Of a stretch of 64,000 bases of DNA, positions 1 through 12,594 are shown piece by piece. The stretch's first letter is position 1. Each line of letters begins with the position of its first letter. The stretch is taken from assembly GCA_964020975.1 (NCBI GenBank), contig OZ026627.1, positions 32,391,838 through 32,455,837 on the forward strand. The letters run 5' to 3'. A model generated the notes under the pieces. The model saw only the letters and a list, made by a program, of their open reading frames with translations. It made no database searches and was not told the DNA's origin. Source of the DNA: Hermodice carunculata (taxonomy: Eukaryota > Annelida > Polychaeta > Eunicida > Amphinomidae). Both the position numbers and the translations under genes were made by a program.

Positions 1-1173
1 AAGGGTTTAGGAAGGATACAGGTATATAACCGGTTAAAAGGAAAATAATGATTGAGCATAGGGCGATCTATGCATCACAATACCAAGATAACAAAAAAAC
101 ACCCCCAAACCAAAAGAAAAACTACCAGGCTAACTGGTTTCTATGATAACAGAAAAGCCCGAAGTCCTTTAATTGGCTAATATTCTCAGAAGCATTTATG
201 CAATTCTAATGCATAAACTGGCTTACCATGTTGTGTCAATCATGGACATGCAGTATTCACCCTTGTAGCCTACTAAATGCTGCTACATGTCAGTGACAAG
301 TTTTCTGCTTTCTTATCAGACCCATAAAGTATTGACATTCTTTGATGCAGTAATTCCCTGTGAAAATGTTGAATGCACCTTGGCTCAACCATTGGCATCA
401 AGGTTGATAACCTATCTGCGAGATACTGATTGGATTCATTATTGACATTAACAAAAACGAAAGCAAACAGCCAGGTGCAATATCTGAAGTACACACAGAA
501 AAGGCCACCAAATGTACTGTATAGCAGATAGAAATTACACCTTCAATGCATTCCATATATTAATTTGAACCTAGATAGTGACTCCGACTAACACTTAATC
601 AGAAAAAGAAGAAACGCCACATGGATTATCTGAAGTTCGTACACAAATAGACCAACCAATGTCGTGAATAGCTGACAGAAATGACATATTCAAAGCTATT
701 ACGTATATTATTTGCGCTAATTTGAACCTAGATAGTGTCTTGGGCCTATGATGCAAATCAAACATGAAAAGACTTGTCAATAAAGCACCAACAAGTCCAG
801 ACTTATGATTTTTTTTAGTTGACCTCTGGAGCAACCTAGGCGAAAGAGTATTATTATATCTAAAATAACCAATCAGATTATTTCACATAAAGCTTTGCTT
901 TTAAAATGTCAGAGTAGAACAACAAAAAACGCGTAGAAAGATGCAATGACGACAGCAAATACATAAAAAAAAAGCACTTCACCATTGCTATTTCCCAGGT
1001 AACTAAATGTGTGTCTATCGCAATAGCTTGTAATGATCTTAGTTTGCCATAAATGACAATGGTACATGTAGTTCATATTATAGTATCAAGTATAAGCCTA
1101 ACTGACTTAAAATGAATACTGTTAACCTTTCCTACATACATGTATAGATATGTTAAAACTTGAACAGAGCGCG
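1..1173. other. Gene-free AT-rich stretch
   Basis: No gene, exon with protein similarity or recognised repeat was seen on either strand. Reading frames are short and lack motifs. The frames on the minus strand near 273-494 and 595-834 have no domain-like pattern. Confidence 0.6.
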
Positions 1174-1425
1174 TACTCTAGTAAAGCCAGTCCATGTATT
1201 AAAGGAGAAGCTTGAAGCTGTAATGACACAGAGACCTACTCTAGTGAAGCCAGACCATGTATTTAAGGAAAAGCTTGAAGTTGTAATGATTTGGAGGCCC
1301 ACTCTAGTAAAGCTAGTCCATGCACTAAAGGAGAAGCTTGAAGCTGTAATGATTTGGAGTCCTACTCTACTGAAGCCAGTCCATGTATTAAAGGAGAAGC
1401 GTGAAGCTGTGATGAGTGGGCTTTT
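1174..1425 (+). repeat. 63-bp tandem repeat, about four copies
   Basis: Unit starts at 1174, 1237, 1300 and 1363 are exactly 63 bases apart. Copies differ by scattered substitutions and no indels. Because the period is a multiple of three, one frame stays open and reads as 21-residue repeats with a core like HVLKEKLEAVM. That open frame has no upstream ATG, so it may simply be a by-product of the period. A minisatellite is the simplest reading. Confidence 0.85.
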
Positions 1426-1465
1426 GAATAGTCATATTTGGGTAATATGCTGGATACCCATGGTA

Positions 1466-1625
1466 GAGATATCTATATTCGATGAAACGTGGCATGCAGA
1501 TAGATCATATCAGTAGAAAAAATTGGACATGTTCAGTGACCTTGAGATATCTATATTTGATGAAACGTGGCATGCAGATAGATCATATTAGTAGAAAAAA
1601 ATTGGACATGTTGAGTGACCTTAAA
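1466..1625. repeat. 78-bp tandem duplication
   Basis: The segment beginning GAGATATCTATATT at 1466 recurs at 1544 with a few substitutions and a one-base poly(A) difference. It follows the 63-bp repeat directly. The two-copy state and low divergence suggest a recent local duplication. Confidence 0.8.
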
Positions 1626-4600
1626 GTAAAGTTTCAGTGACCTTGAGGGTCACTTTAGTAGTTTGGATAGGTTTTTGCGGCCTTTTGGGGTCTTTTTCAC
1701 ACATTGTATACAAGTAATTGCAAAAAGCGTAGTAAACAGGTCTTGTAAAACTTTGCATAGAACATTTTCAAAAAAAATATATTTTCGAAATAAGCCCAAA
1801 AATGAAAACTTGTACATGGAGTATTTTGAGATAGTTTATTCCATTTTTACATAACAGGCAAACATCTATATATGAAATAGGTTAAACACAAAGGTAACGC
1901 TGATTTGGTAGATAGTTAAAAAATTCATCCAAAAACCTTATGTTTTTAAGAAATGACCTGAGTTGGAAATTTTAGCCCATACACCCATTGTTGGTGGCCA
2001 TCTTGGATTGAAAAATAAAAAAACCAGCCTCTGATCTCAAATGAATATAATTTCACTAAGATTAAACAAATTCACATGAACTTTTTTTTCAAAATCATCT
2101 ACTCTTAGCTGCATCAGTTGGTGGACATATTTTAATGAGGCAATTCGAAATTTTCCTGATATTTTTGAAAATGCCTTTTAATACTTCAGTGGTGCATATA
2201 TTCAATATAGGTAGCTATTAAAATAATTCAGAGTCGAATTCATTGATGGATTTGTTCAAAACAAGTTTCAGGTGTTGACTTTCCATCGCTCTTGGTGCGA
2301 CTTAAGAGTTAGATGCTCGGTGGCCTCTTTAAAATGTGTTCATAATGTTATATTTAAATGAGATTTATCCTGCAACTTCCATTCTCCTCTAACAACTGTT
2401 CTCAACCATTCTAACACATCACTGTCCTATTGTAGCTTAGCCCGGCACGTCTTCCCCAAATAATATTTATATAAGATGTGTCAGGAGGTAAAATAAGAAT
2501 ATGTGTACAGATGCATTCTAAGCCCAATTGTTCGGCTCTATTGTGAGCAAAATCGCAAGAAATTGTAAATTGCATAAGCTGAAAGGAAGTTGTTTTTTTG
2601 ACTCAGTTAAACACTTTACTGAATGTTTTGTGAGTACTTCAAAGGTGCTTCGCCTCGTAGTATATTTGGCGAGAAGTTTAATAAATGACAATTCTGTAAT
2701 GTACACGTGACATGTTTATGGTCATTGAATAATATTTACTCTTCTTTAAAGAAAAAACAAACAAAATTAGTACTGATATTAAGTGGTTCGAAGTAGAATC
2801 CCCCAAGAACTTCTTACAGATTTGGCATCTCTGTTTTCACCATACAGACAAGTTACAATTTTTACAAATAGCTTGGCCTATTGCTTTGGATGCAAATAGG
2901 GACACTGTCGACAATTTGTGACTTTTTGCATGTTTTTAATTCTCCAAACTGACTGGCTCCAGTTTTCTTACAAATTTATGGGACTAGTCTTATAGTACGC
3001 AAATTTTTTACCACGAGTGACTACTACCATTTTCGACTTTTTATTTTGTGTCACTTTGAGTGGGTGTACGTGTAGATTTACATAACAATGGTTCAGAATA
3101 GGAATGCATATGTACAGGAGCATTTCCAAACATTGTCTTGGCAAAAAAAGTTCACATACAATTGGATCATAACCTGCGGATGTATTATATCTTATGAGTC
3201 CTAAGACGTTGTCTTCTGGCCTTTGTGTCGCTTTTAAGAAAAATGTTTGTTCAATGAAATTAAATCATGAGACCAAAATGGCTCTCTTTATTTTGATTAT
3301 GGTTACTTAGCGAAAATGACTGCCTTGTCTAGCAAATGCTTCACAATAATCGAATATGTAAGTATTTCTAATGCCTCGTCTTAAAGGGCATAGTTTCTGC
3401 GCACGTCTTGCTTATTCCTTACATTTTAACCATGGCGACTTACGCGCTATATGAGGTTTACATGAAACAGGAATGATATTCAATACGGCCAGTCATTATC
3501 ATGCTTACTGTCATAGCTACTGACGTTCAGCATGAGCACCAATGCGTTAAACAACATTCTAATGACAGTTGCAGTCGTACTTTTGTCCTGGTATATAGAT
3601 TACATCCAGTAGCCCGGCTTTACTTGGGCATCCATTTGAATCATTGAATGCACATATTCATTACCTTTACCTCAATATAACATGACTGCCGCGCACATTG
3701 TTCCTTTATCTTGAAAACTTTATTGATTTTAGTTTAGTAACCAGATATATGTATGACTACCGTTGTCACATTACATTAGCCTTTGTCCAGGACTTGCATT
3801 CATATTCACCTAATGCTTGTCATGTACTAAAGTCTGTATTACATCTTGACACCTGCAATGTTAATGGCATACAGATATGTGATCTTGTTGAACCTTACTT
3901 TATTTGACGGACATTGTCCAAATCAGCAAATAACAGCACTGAACGTACGCAACGTTATTGGACACCAAATAAAACCTAACAATACAAAGTATGGTGTGGG
4001 CCTAAACAGTATCAAAGTTACGTGATTTGTTTAAAGATACAGAACTCATTATCCTTACAGGGACCCTGTCGGTGATCATTTATGACCTTGTGTGAATTTC
4101 ACGCAAATATTGACTATTCTGCACAATATCCTTGCAATGCAGGACACCAACATTACTTTCCCCTATAAATGAAGATAATATTATCAATTTTGTATGGAAA
4201 TCTTTCCGCTCTTACGAAATGATCTTCACCTAGCAGTCATGTCACATTTTTTTTTTAAAACACGAAGGTCGACAGTCTCAGCTGTCATCTGCTCCACAAT
4301 CTATGAGCATAGAATTGCATATGCCATCAGTAGATTTTTACTGAATCTAAAAATTGAATACCAAAGCAGTAATTTAGATGAAGAAGCAATGCCGTTGTAT
4401 GGCAGAACTATCAGTCTAGATCTTTGATGATTTTGAGAAAGGTCACACCAAAAGATTGGGCAAACTTTTGCCATGAGCATACCAACAGATTTAAAATATT
4501 ATAACTCTTATGCCTCAGGGACATAAATAAGATTTAATGTGACCTTCTCACACATCGCAGGGTCATTTTTCGAAAGACACGTCGGGGTAATAATATTGTT

Positions 4601-5394
4601 AAAACTCATAATCAAAAATTCTCCCCCAAGAATTTAAAAGAAAGAAAAAAACTTTTTTTCAGGTTTAATTGAAAAATTATGTACAACACTTACTGTTACA
4701 CTCATGTGATGTAATAATGCTGGAGCAAAAATTATCAGATACGCCTCTCTTGCACACCGATCACGTATCCATTACCTCCCTTGTAGCATGCATATGATGA
4801 TGAATCAACATGAGAGGGTTGCTTTAACGAATATCATTTAATACGCTTAACTATTACTGTAACAAAAGTAAATGATGAAATAAAACATGCTTTTTGGTTC
4901 CACCGAAAATATTGCCCACCAGTATGGCAGAACCAAGTATCTCCTGTTCCCCTGCATAACATAAATCTTCTTTCAGAAACTTGTATTCCTTACCCACCCT
5001 GGGGCAGATAAAAGTCCTGTTCAGATCAATAGCAAAATCAATTTTCACCAAACCTTTGCTCTTTCTTGTCATCATTTATACATGTAATTCCATCCAATAA
5101 ATTAATCAGGTATATTGGCAAGCAGTAAAAATCGTTAATTGTCGCATCCTGCTTCAGCCGCTGAGTCAGCAATTTCAGAAAATGCATTTCTACATGTCAG
5201 CGGAGACTATATCCATAATTGGCCATGCCAATCCAGGTTTGTATCAATTCGTTTGAAATGTAATGACAGACAAACTTCCAGAAATAATTTCGTTACACAG
5301 TTGTGTTCCTGTTTCTAAATACGCGAGCTGTCCCTGACAAATAATGACAAATTTGAAATATTTCATGTAACCTTTGTCATTCCCATCATTGTGG
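1626..5394. other. Gene-free stretch, no repeat recognised
   Basis: Both strands were read for domain motifs and none was found. The two overlapping opposite-strand frames around 2518-2710 lack any family pattern and look like chance openings. The base composition is uniformly AT-rich. Confidence 0.5.
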
Positions 5395-6745
5395 ATATCG
5401 TCCAAAGAAATTAAAGGCTTTTCAGCGGGCAACTACTGAGAACATGTTTCGGAGCGTGTACCCGTATATGTCTCTTTGAGTAGTGGCTCCTTGTCTAAAC
5501 TAAACATTCAGCAAAGACAACACTCATAATAATAAACAAATATGAACGTGGCAAATGATGAATTAGCTGAATAAGTGAAGTTTTGCTTATAAGTGCAGAG
5601 CTTCAATATGTATGCAGAATAGCTATCAAACCAAACATAATTACTAAATATCATCGAACAAGTTCGGATAAGAATAATGTGACTTACCCCTGCACTAGTG
5701 TGCATCCTTTCTAGCTGTATAGAACACATTAGTCCAATCACTTGCCAGTGTATAACTGAGGATGAAACAAACTGGGGTTATATATTCAATCCCAGTGAAT
5801 ACAGAATAAACAGTTACAGCCAGACACCTATATACATCTGGGTAATTTCTAACAAATACTGTAACAATGGACATCCTCTACCAGAAATCTGAAACAAACT
5901 CCATGATGACACCTACTTTTCAGAATGAAAGTCTCCAAAAAATCAAGTTCTATGTAGCTGTAAACTCTAAGTTTCTATTTCAAAAGAATGAAACAAATCT
6001 TATATAATTGAGTTGATCCTGTGAATGTCTGGCTAAGTGCTAGGGACAGCCAATGACTGACTCCCGGACCTGAAGTTCATGTTTTGAGTTAATGTTTCAA
6101 AAGAATGACTCATATTTGTGACAATTGAGTTAATTCCGTCAATTTCTGGCCAAGTGCTCAGGGGGGCCCATGACGGACTTCCAGCCCTGGTGTGGGACAG
6201 CCGAATTGTGTAATTATTTAAATTGAGTCAATGTACACTTACATGTTAGTCTAAAATACCATAAAGGTGCATATTAAAAGAAAGTGATGCCAAAAGGTAA
6301 AAGTAACTGACAAAACAAGTCTGAAATCTTTAAAATTGTTAAAATCACATTTTCGAACAATCTCTGCATTTTTGCAGCCCAATTTGTAGAAGTATTTGAT
6401 CGAAATACATGCCTGAATCCTCTTGACTCAAATGTGTTGTAAATAAATTTTGTTCTGGATGCAAAGTCCAAATACGACACAACCTCAAAATTGGTAACAA
6501 AAATGTATCTATCCAATAGTTTCTGAAATATTACAGTCAGGGAAAGGATAATTGACTACTTCAAAGTTAAACTCATCACTTTTGTGATAGACTTTAATGC
6601 CAAATCTATCATTTGAGACCCAAATATTCAAATCAAGGACGACATCTCTGAAATCATCTTTATTGTTACTTTCCAGAGGGATATCTTTTGGGTAAGTTTC
6701 TTTTGCAATTTCATTACAGTGTATGTCACATTTAATGTTAGCAAT
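5395..6745 (-). mobile_element. Penelope-like retroelement fossil, copy A
   Basis: On the minus strand the part near 6745-6540 matches the region after the YIDD motif in the copy at 8.5-8.7 kb (shared words include the FNFEVV and YPFLD regions). The remainder, down to 5395, matches the non-coding end region of the copies at 7.3-8.2 kb and 31.3-31.7 kb. Only the C-terminal reverse transcriptase end and the terminal-repeat-like region remain. It is broken in several places and looks old. Placement in the Penelope-like group rests on recalled motifs (LPKLHKN, IPMGTNC, YIDD) in sister copies. Confidence 0.7.
5978..6195. repeat. 117-bp imperfect tandem duplication
   Basis: A segment starting TTTCAAAAGAATGA at 5978 recurs at 6095. 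Both units carry TTGAGTT followed by a TCTGGC(T/C)AAGTGCT word. It lies inside the end region of Penelope-like copy A and is diverged, so it is probably an old duplication within the element. Confidence 0.6.
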
Positions 6746-7084
6746 AAAAACCGGGCTACATGCTGCTTTGCTTTCACAACAGTAGAATTGGCCCTCCTAA
6801 CTGCATGTTAAAAATGCACACAATTTAATGACGATATATTGAATTGAAAGTTTTCTTGTATTAGTGTTTTGTTTGTTTGTTCATTTTAGTTGTTTCGTTT
6901 GGGATTGTTTTGGATGTTGCGGCTTGCTAGCTTGAACTTAAAGCTTAAATTAAACAAAATATTATTGGCAGTTGGTTTCTACCATAAGGCCCACTACAAT
7001 TGCTAGAGCCCAAGTTCTGCAAAACACATCTTTCTGCTGTTTAAGCGCCATATTGTGGAAGCCCACTTAACCTAGAGTATAAAT

Positions 7085-7253
<169 letters not shown>

Positions 7254-7254
7254 A

Positions 7255-9535
7255 AATTTGTGTCTTTTTGTCCATAGCCACTTCCTAGTAGTCATTACCC
7301 TATTCCACAGTCCGAACTCTCTCCATAAGCTAACCTGTCCCTGTCTAACCTATATACATACAGAAGTACTATTGTCAGTACTGCACACGTGCCCCTGTAA
7401 AATTTTGACATAGGCTGTATTAGCCCAAAATAATTAAAGGGTCTTCCGAGCATAACAACTCAACATGTTTCGGAGCCTTTTACTCGTACATGTCTCTCTG
7501 AACAGTGGCTCCTTGTCTAAACTAAATATTCAGCAAAGACAACCCACATAATAATGAATAAATATGAAAGTTGCAAATGATGAATAAAATACGTAAAGTT
7601 TTGCTTGTAAATGCAAAGCTTCAGTGTGGAAGAAGAATGCCTGTCAAACAAACCATAATGACGAAATTTGTATTGTACAGGTTCAGATAAGAACAATTTG
7701 ACTTACCCCTGAACCAATATGTACCCTTTCTAGCTGGACAGCTTATCCTAGTTAAACCATCCGTCAGTGTTCAACTGAAGTGAACACGAGCTGGGGCATT
7801 ATATTGAGTCCCAGTGATTGTAAAATAAACAGTTGCAGCTGGACCACCTGTATAAACCAAGGGAAATCCTAACAAGGACTGCAATAATGGACATCCTGCA
7901 CTCAGATGTAAAACAAACTCAATGATGACACCTACTTCTCAAACAATTCAGCTGTATTTCACTGCCAACCCTGAGTCAATGTATCAACGTAATGTGTCAG
8001 GTTTGTGACCTTTGAGAAAATACTGTCAATTTTGAGTATTTTAATAATTTTGAGTAAATGTACATTTAAGCATGCCAGAAAAGAATGAAAGTCATGAGCA
8101 TTTATGGCAAAAACATGTTATCAAAACAATTTTTCTTAACAGGATTTTAAGTACAATTAGGCAAACATGTAACTGTCGTAGGCCACTGCTTGCTACCGAT
8201 AGCCCGAGGTGGATTTAACCTGACAGAAAACATGTAAGCCTAAAATGTCTGAAAGTGAATATTAAAACAGAAAGATGCCAAAAGATAAAATTAAGTAGCA
8301 AAAAGGGCAAGTCTAAAATCTCTAAAATTATTGAAGCCAAACTTTCCAACCATATCGGGATATTCACAGCAAAATATGCGCTATGTACTTGATCAAAAGT
8401 ACATCTTTGAATCCTCTTCACTCAAGTTTATTGTAAACAAACTTGGTTCTAGATGCAAAGTTCTGAAATCTAGAACAAATACGACCAAATCTCAAAATCT
8501 ATGACAAAAATGTATTATATCCAATAGTGTCCGCAATATTACTGTCCAGGAAAGGATAATCAACTACTTCAAAATTAAACACATCTATTTTGTGATAGAG
8601 TTTAATACCAAACTTGTCATTAGTGACCTGAGTATCCAAATCCAAACACACATCTCTGAAACATTCAAAATTGTTACCCTCCTTAGGGATATCTTTTGGG
8701 TAAATTTTTTTGGTAATTTCACTGAAGTTTTGTACATTTACACAAGCAATGTCATCAATATATCTTGTGTTGTTTGATAATTTTGTAGCCATTTTAAAGT
8801 CCTTTTTCATCAATTTATCCATGTACTTAAATTCAAGCCAGGTTAAATACAAATCTGCCAGTAAAGGGCAGCAGTTGCTTCCCATTGGAATGCCTTTTAT
8901 TTGTTTAAAAACCAATGGTCCGCATTGAAAAAAAAGTATTATCCAAAAGAAATTTTATAGCATCAATCAAAGTTTTAACAACGTAAGATTTAATGTTACT
9001 TTTTGAATATTTATTGTGTGACCAATATGGTTTCTTTGTATATGAATTAATGTTCATGTATGGTTCACCACTATGTTTAAACATTTTGTTTAGTTCTGAA
9101 AGTGAACGTTTGGCTTCATCTATGGGTGGATTTGTGTACAGTGTAGAAAAATCAAAACATTTGATAATTTTTGCCTTTACATCTTTGATTTTAGATACAA
9201 ACTCGGAAGGATTGCTAATACTCCAAAAAACAATTTATTTCACAGTGTCTAGAAATTGCATTACAGTATTTACGCAAATGATTGCTAATTGCAGTCAAAC
9301 ACAATGTTACTTCTTTTGATAATTGTTCTGTTGTACATTTTGCAGCACCGGCTATGAATCTAGATTTAAAAGGGTTTTTTTTATGTAATTCGGGTATCCA
9401 GCACAAAAGTGGAATAGAGGAGTCGTCTTCAGAACTTTTTTCATTTACATTCCTTTTCAGCTCATCTTTATGTGTATCTATCAATTTATCAATGGATGGT
9501 TTCTGTAATTTATATACGTCATTTCCTCTTATGTA
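7255..9535 (-). mobile_element. Penelope-like retroelement fossil, copy B
   Basis: Read on the minus strand, the element shows a fingers-region motif (IPELHKK then SRFIAGAAKCTT, near 9400-9330), the IPMGSNC block near 8885 and the YIDDI catalytic motif near 8755. A C-terminal tail follows, then about 1 kb of non-coding end region, then the start of a second leader ORF ([13 protein letters not shown] near 7295). An end region followed by a new leader is the partial-tandem arrangement known for Penelope-like elements. The element is broken in several places, with its N-terminal side cut by a microsatellite. It is inactive and moderately old. Confidence 0.75.
8499..8915 (-). pseudogene. Reverse transcriptase core of Penelope-like copy B
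   Basis: This 138-residue open stretch carries GIPMGSNCCPLLADLYL and RYIDDI, which are reverse transcriptase palm blocks; the two adjacent Asp residues are catalytic in the family. It is followed by FNFEVVDYPFLDSN, a block shared with the relics at 6.6 kb and 14.1 kb. It is part of the broken element and not a host gene. Polymerase function is known for the family; activity here is not expected. Confidence 0.8.
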
Positions 9536-9570
<35 letters not shown>

Positions 9571-9571
9571 C

Positions 9572-9612
<41 letters not shown>
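9535..9612. repeat. (TA)n/(TG)n microsatellite
   Basis: TA dinucleotides with an internal TG block separate Penelope-like copy B from unrecognised sequence on its 5' side. Confidence 0.95.
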
Positions 9613-9613
<1 letters not shown>

Positions 9614-9771
9614 ATATTTCTGTTTCCTGTTTAGGACTTGTACTAGACACCACAAGCGTGAGACACTATACATATCTTGACTTTACATAGAAAAAATTCC
9701 AGTGAATATCTCTTTTCATAGTAGCAGAAAGGGAATCTGATTAATTTAACTGAGCAGAGTTGGGTTTTTAG

Positions 9772-9775
<4 letters not shown>

Positions 9776-9843
<68 letters not shown>
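9776..9843. repeat. (CA)n(GA)n compound microsatellite
   Basis: About 18 CA units are followed by about 15 GA units, uninterrupted. Confidence 0.95.
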
Positions 9844-9848
<5 letters not shown>

Positions 9849-9849
9849 A

Positions 9850-12594
9850 AAGATCACTGATCGTGCAGCCTCTCGAACCACTTAAGACAAGGCACGCTCC
9901 AGGACTCCAAATACAACACTCAACATTTTAAAGCCAAGCAAAGAATACTAATTCTCAACAACACATAGCAGTTTATACCCCAGTAAGGGCCAAAGTTACC
10001 ATGCAGATAAGTCACACAGACATCACCTGAAGGTCATGCCAGCTTTTTCACATACATGTTACGGTACTTTTATCATTTTACACAAAGAAATGATTTCTGT
10101 AATAACTCAATTATAGTGGAATGGTTATAATGATGAAACGGGTTTGAGATATGCCCAGAGTTTTAGATCTGCGAAGTTCTTTTTTGAAAGCAAGATCACA
10201 AAATGGAAGAATCAATAGATGGCGGGTGTTATCTTTGGTCATTTACACAAAATTTTGCAATTACTTCAGTGGAATGTCCTCATCTCAGAAGACTTTTCAC
10301 ACTTCAACTGACAAGACCCTGTTTGATTCTTGACCTTTAAATAACTAATGGGAGGCATTCCTATAAACTGCCTTTGTTTGACAATATCCTCGGTGTCAAC
10401 ATTTTATCCCAAGTCAACCCCTGGAGACCTACCTTTTTCAATTTATTCTATAATTCCGACTGAAACCATACTGCATGCATTGATACCTGTTTTTGTGAGA
10501 GAAATAAGAATTACCGAAAATTACAAAAACCACAGGCAAGATGTTTGTCGCTTTACCCAAAATCATTTTTCTTATGTTTTTCACCAAGAAAACTTCATCA
10601 TTTTCACACTCGTACCCGATGTTTGTAGTTTTGAATACCTCACAAGGTGTATCAAAATGCAAAAAATTAAAAAATCCACTGCAACCATATGAAGTAATAC
10701 AACTAGGATCTCTCGCATATTACAAAGGCCAATAACAGAGGTTAGTGTTGTTTTATATCTCCGTCCTACTCCACCCTATATCAGGGTGCACATTATACTT
10801 GTACATAATGATATGTCTTGAATACTCACACCACCATACTGCATAAGAATCACTCTGCCTACTATGTTTAACATTTTTTCACTTTTGTGCACACTGTGGT
10901 GCATTGAACAAGGATTTATGCTATAACATTTTCTCACTACTTATGCAAATATATATAGTGTGTGTGTTTGTGACATATCTTTCCATAGTTTAATGTCACT
11001 TGGCCGAAACAGGGGCACATATGAATAAACCAAATGTGGTAGATGTACGCGCCAATTCATCATGGTAAGGCGAAGTCATAAGAAATAACATAGCTATCAT
11101 CATTCGTCATATAGGGAGGGGTTACTCACGGAATTACCATTACATTACAAATAAGCATAACTAACTTACAGCTGAAGCATACTAACTTAGATCATCACAC
11201 TTACAACTGCCTGTACCCATGTAATTCGTTCTGAGACAACAGAAATATACAGAAGTGAAGACAAAAACACAAAGCTGGTCAATTAATTCTTTATGATGGA
11301 AAATACAAACAACAAGAACTACAGATATGTGAGAGTCACAAAACTGATCATAGGTTACCAGCACTCGAATTGCCAGTGGGGCAGCTCATCCAGCAGTCAC
11401 CAAACAAAATCCACTGAGTGACACAACCAACACCACGGGCAGGATACTAAGGTTAAGACACTCATAATTTTCATAACTGAGTAAAACCACACCCTGTGCC
11501 ACACTGGCAAGCAAGTGCTGCAAACATGAACAGAGAGTTACAAAATAAATATATATTGACGCAATGGTAAGCATAAATGGTGATATGAAGGATAGACAAA
11601 AAAGGGAAAGCAAGGGGACCAAGAAGGAAAAAAAAGCTCCTGGGGACAGGGCTGGAAATCTCAGAACTAAAGTATGCTGTGAAAAAGTGAACCCTACACC
11701 GGTACTGAAATGAGGTCAGCCATTTTGGTATATGTTTGTCCATGGAAAAACCTTCCCACAGGTCTTGGAAGCAGGGACACAACTGCCTGAGCGAGTTAAT
11801 GTCGACTGGTACCCAATATGGGGCTACAAAAAGAACTCATAGTTGTCGCATTTTGAAAGCTGGACACGCACACATGAACACACACCACATACTCTCTAGT
11901 GAAGATTTAGAGGCTTTTCTACAGATTTACGACTATTATTTTGACGGGTAATGGGCTCACTACTATTTGGAAAACTCATTAGGCTGTTTACTGCTGTGGG
12001 CATTGATCTTCGTCATAACAGTTATATTTGAGGTATATATTATCCTTTAAGATATCAGTACTTACCGAAAAAAAGTCCTGGGATGCTAACTTTGTAAGGC
12101 TTTGGGAAAAATTTGTCCCAGGTAGCCTGACAAGTTAATCTTATGGACGGTAATGCTACACCAATTATTGTCACTAGCATAGTAACACCATGTACAGTAC
12201 GTTTAGAACAACTGAACATTAGAAGGGATCAAGATCAACATAGCAAATTCAATCTCAAGCAATGCACTCTTCATCTACGAAATTGCTGGTCTGAATTAAA
12301 AGGAACACAAAAATTAAAACTTTTGGGAGATGCAGAGGCCAGACCTGCCCAATTATGAAAACTCAATTCAAATTTTCCTCATCTTTCACCAACAAAGAAT
12401 ACCATGTTTTTAGTCCAGGTCCAATATCAATTTTAAGTTGCAAATTTAGAAATGTGATTTACTCACTGTCATATCAAAAGGAAAGACTTCAGTATATCAG
12501 AGATATGATAAAGCTCCTTAGAAAATTTAACAGTCCTACTGGTCTACATATATATATTTTACACTTTATCCCATACCACGATCAGTTTTGAACC
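9850..12594. other. Gene-free stretch
   Basis: No protein family, RNA gene or repeat was recognised. Several frames of 60-115 residues exist (for example near 10348-10692 and 11471-11782, minus), but none shows conserved motifs and most overlap open frames on the other strand. The part just before 12595 may be the outer end of the next Penelope-like relic. Confidence 0.45.

Noticed and set aside
2784-2806. Possible tRNA B box (GTGGTTCGAAGTAGAATCC)
   Set aside because: Extra bases inside the motif, and no A box or cloverleaf nearby.
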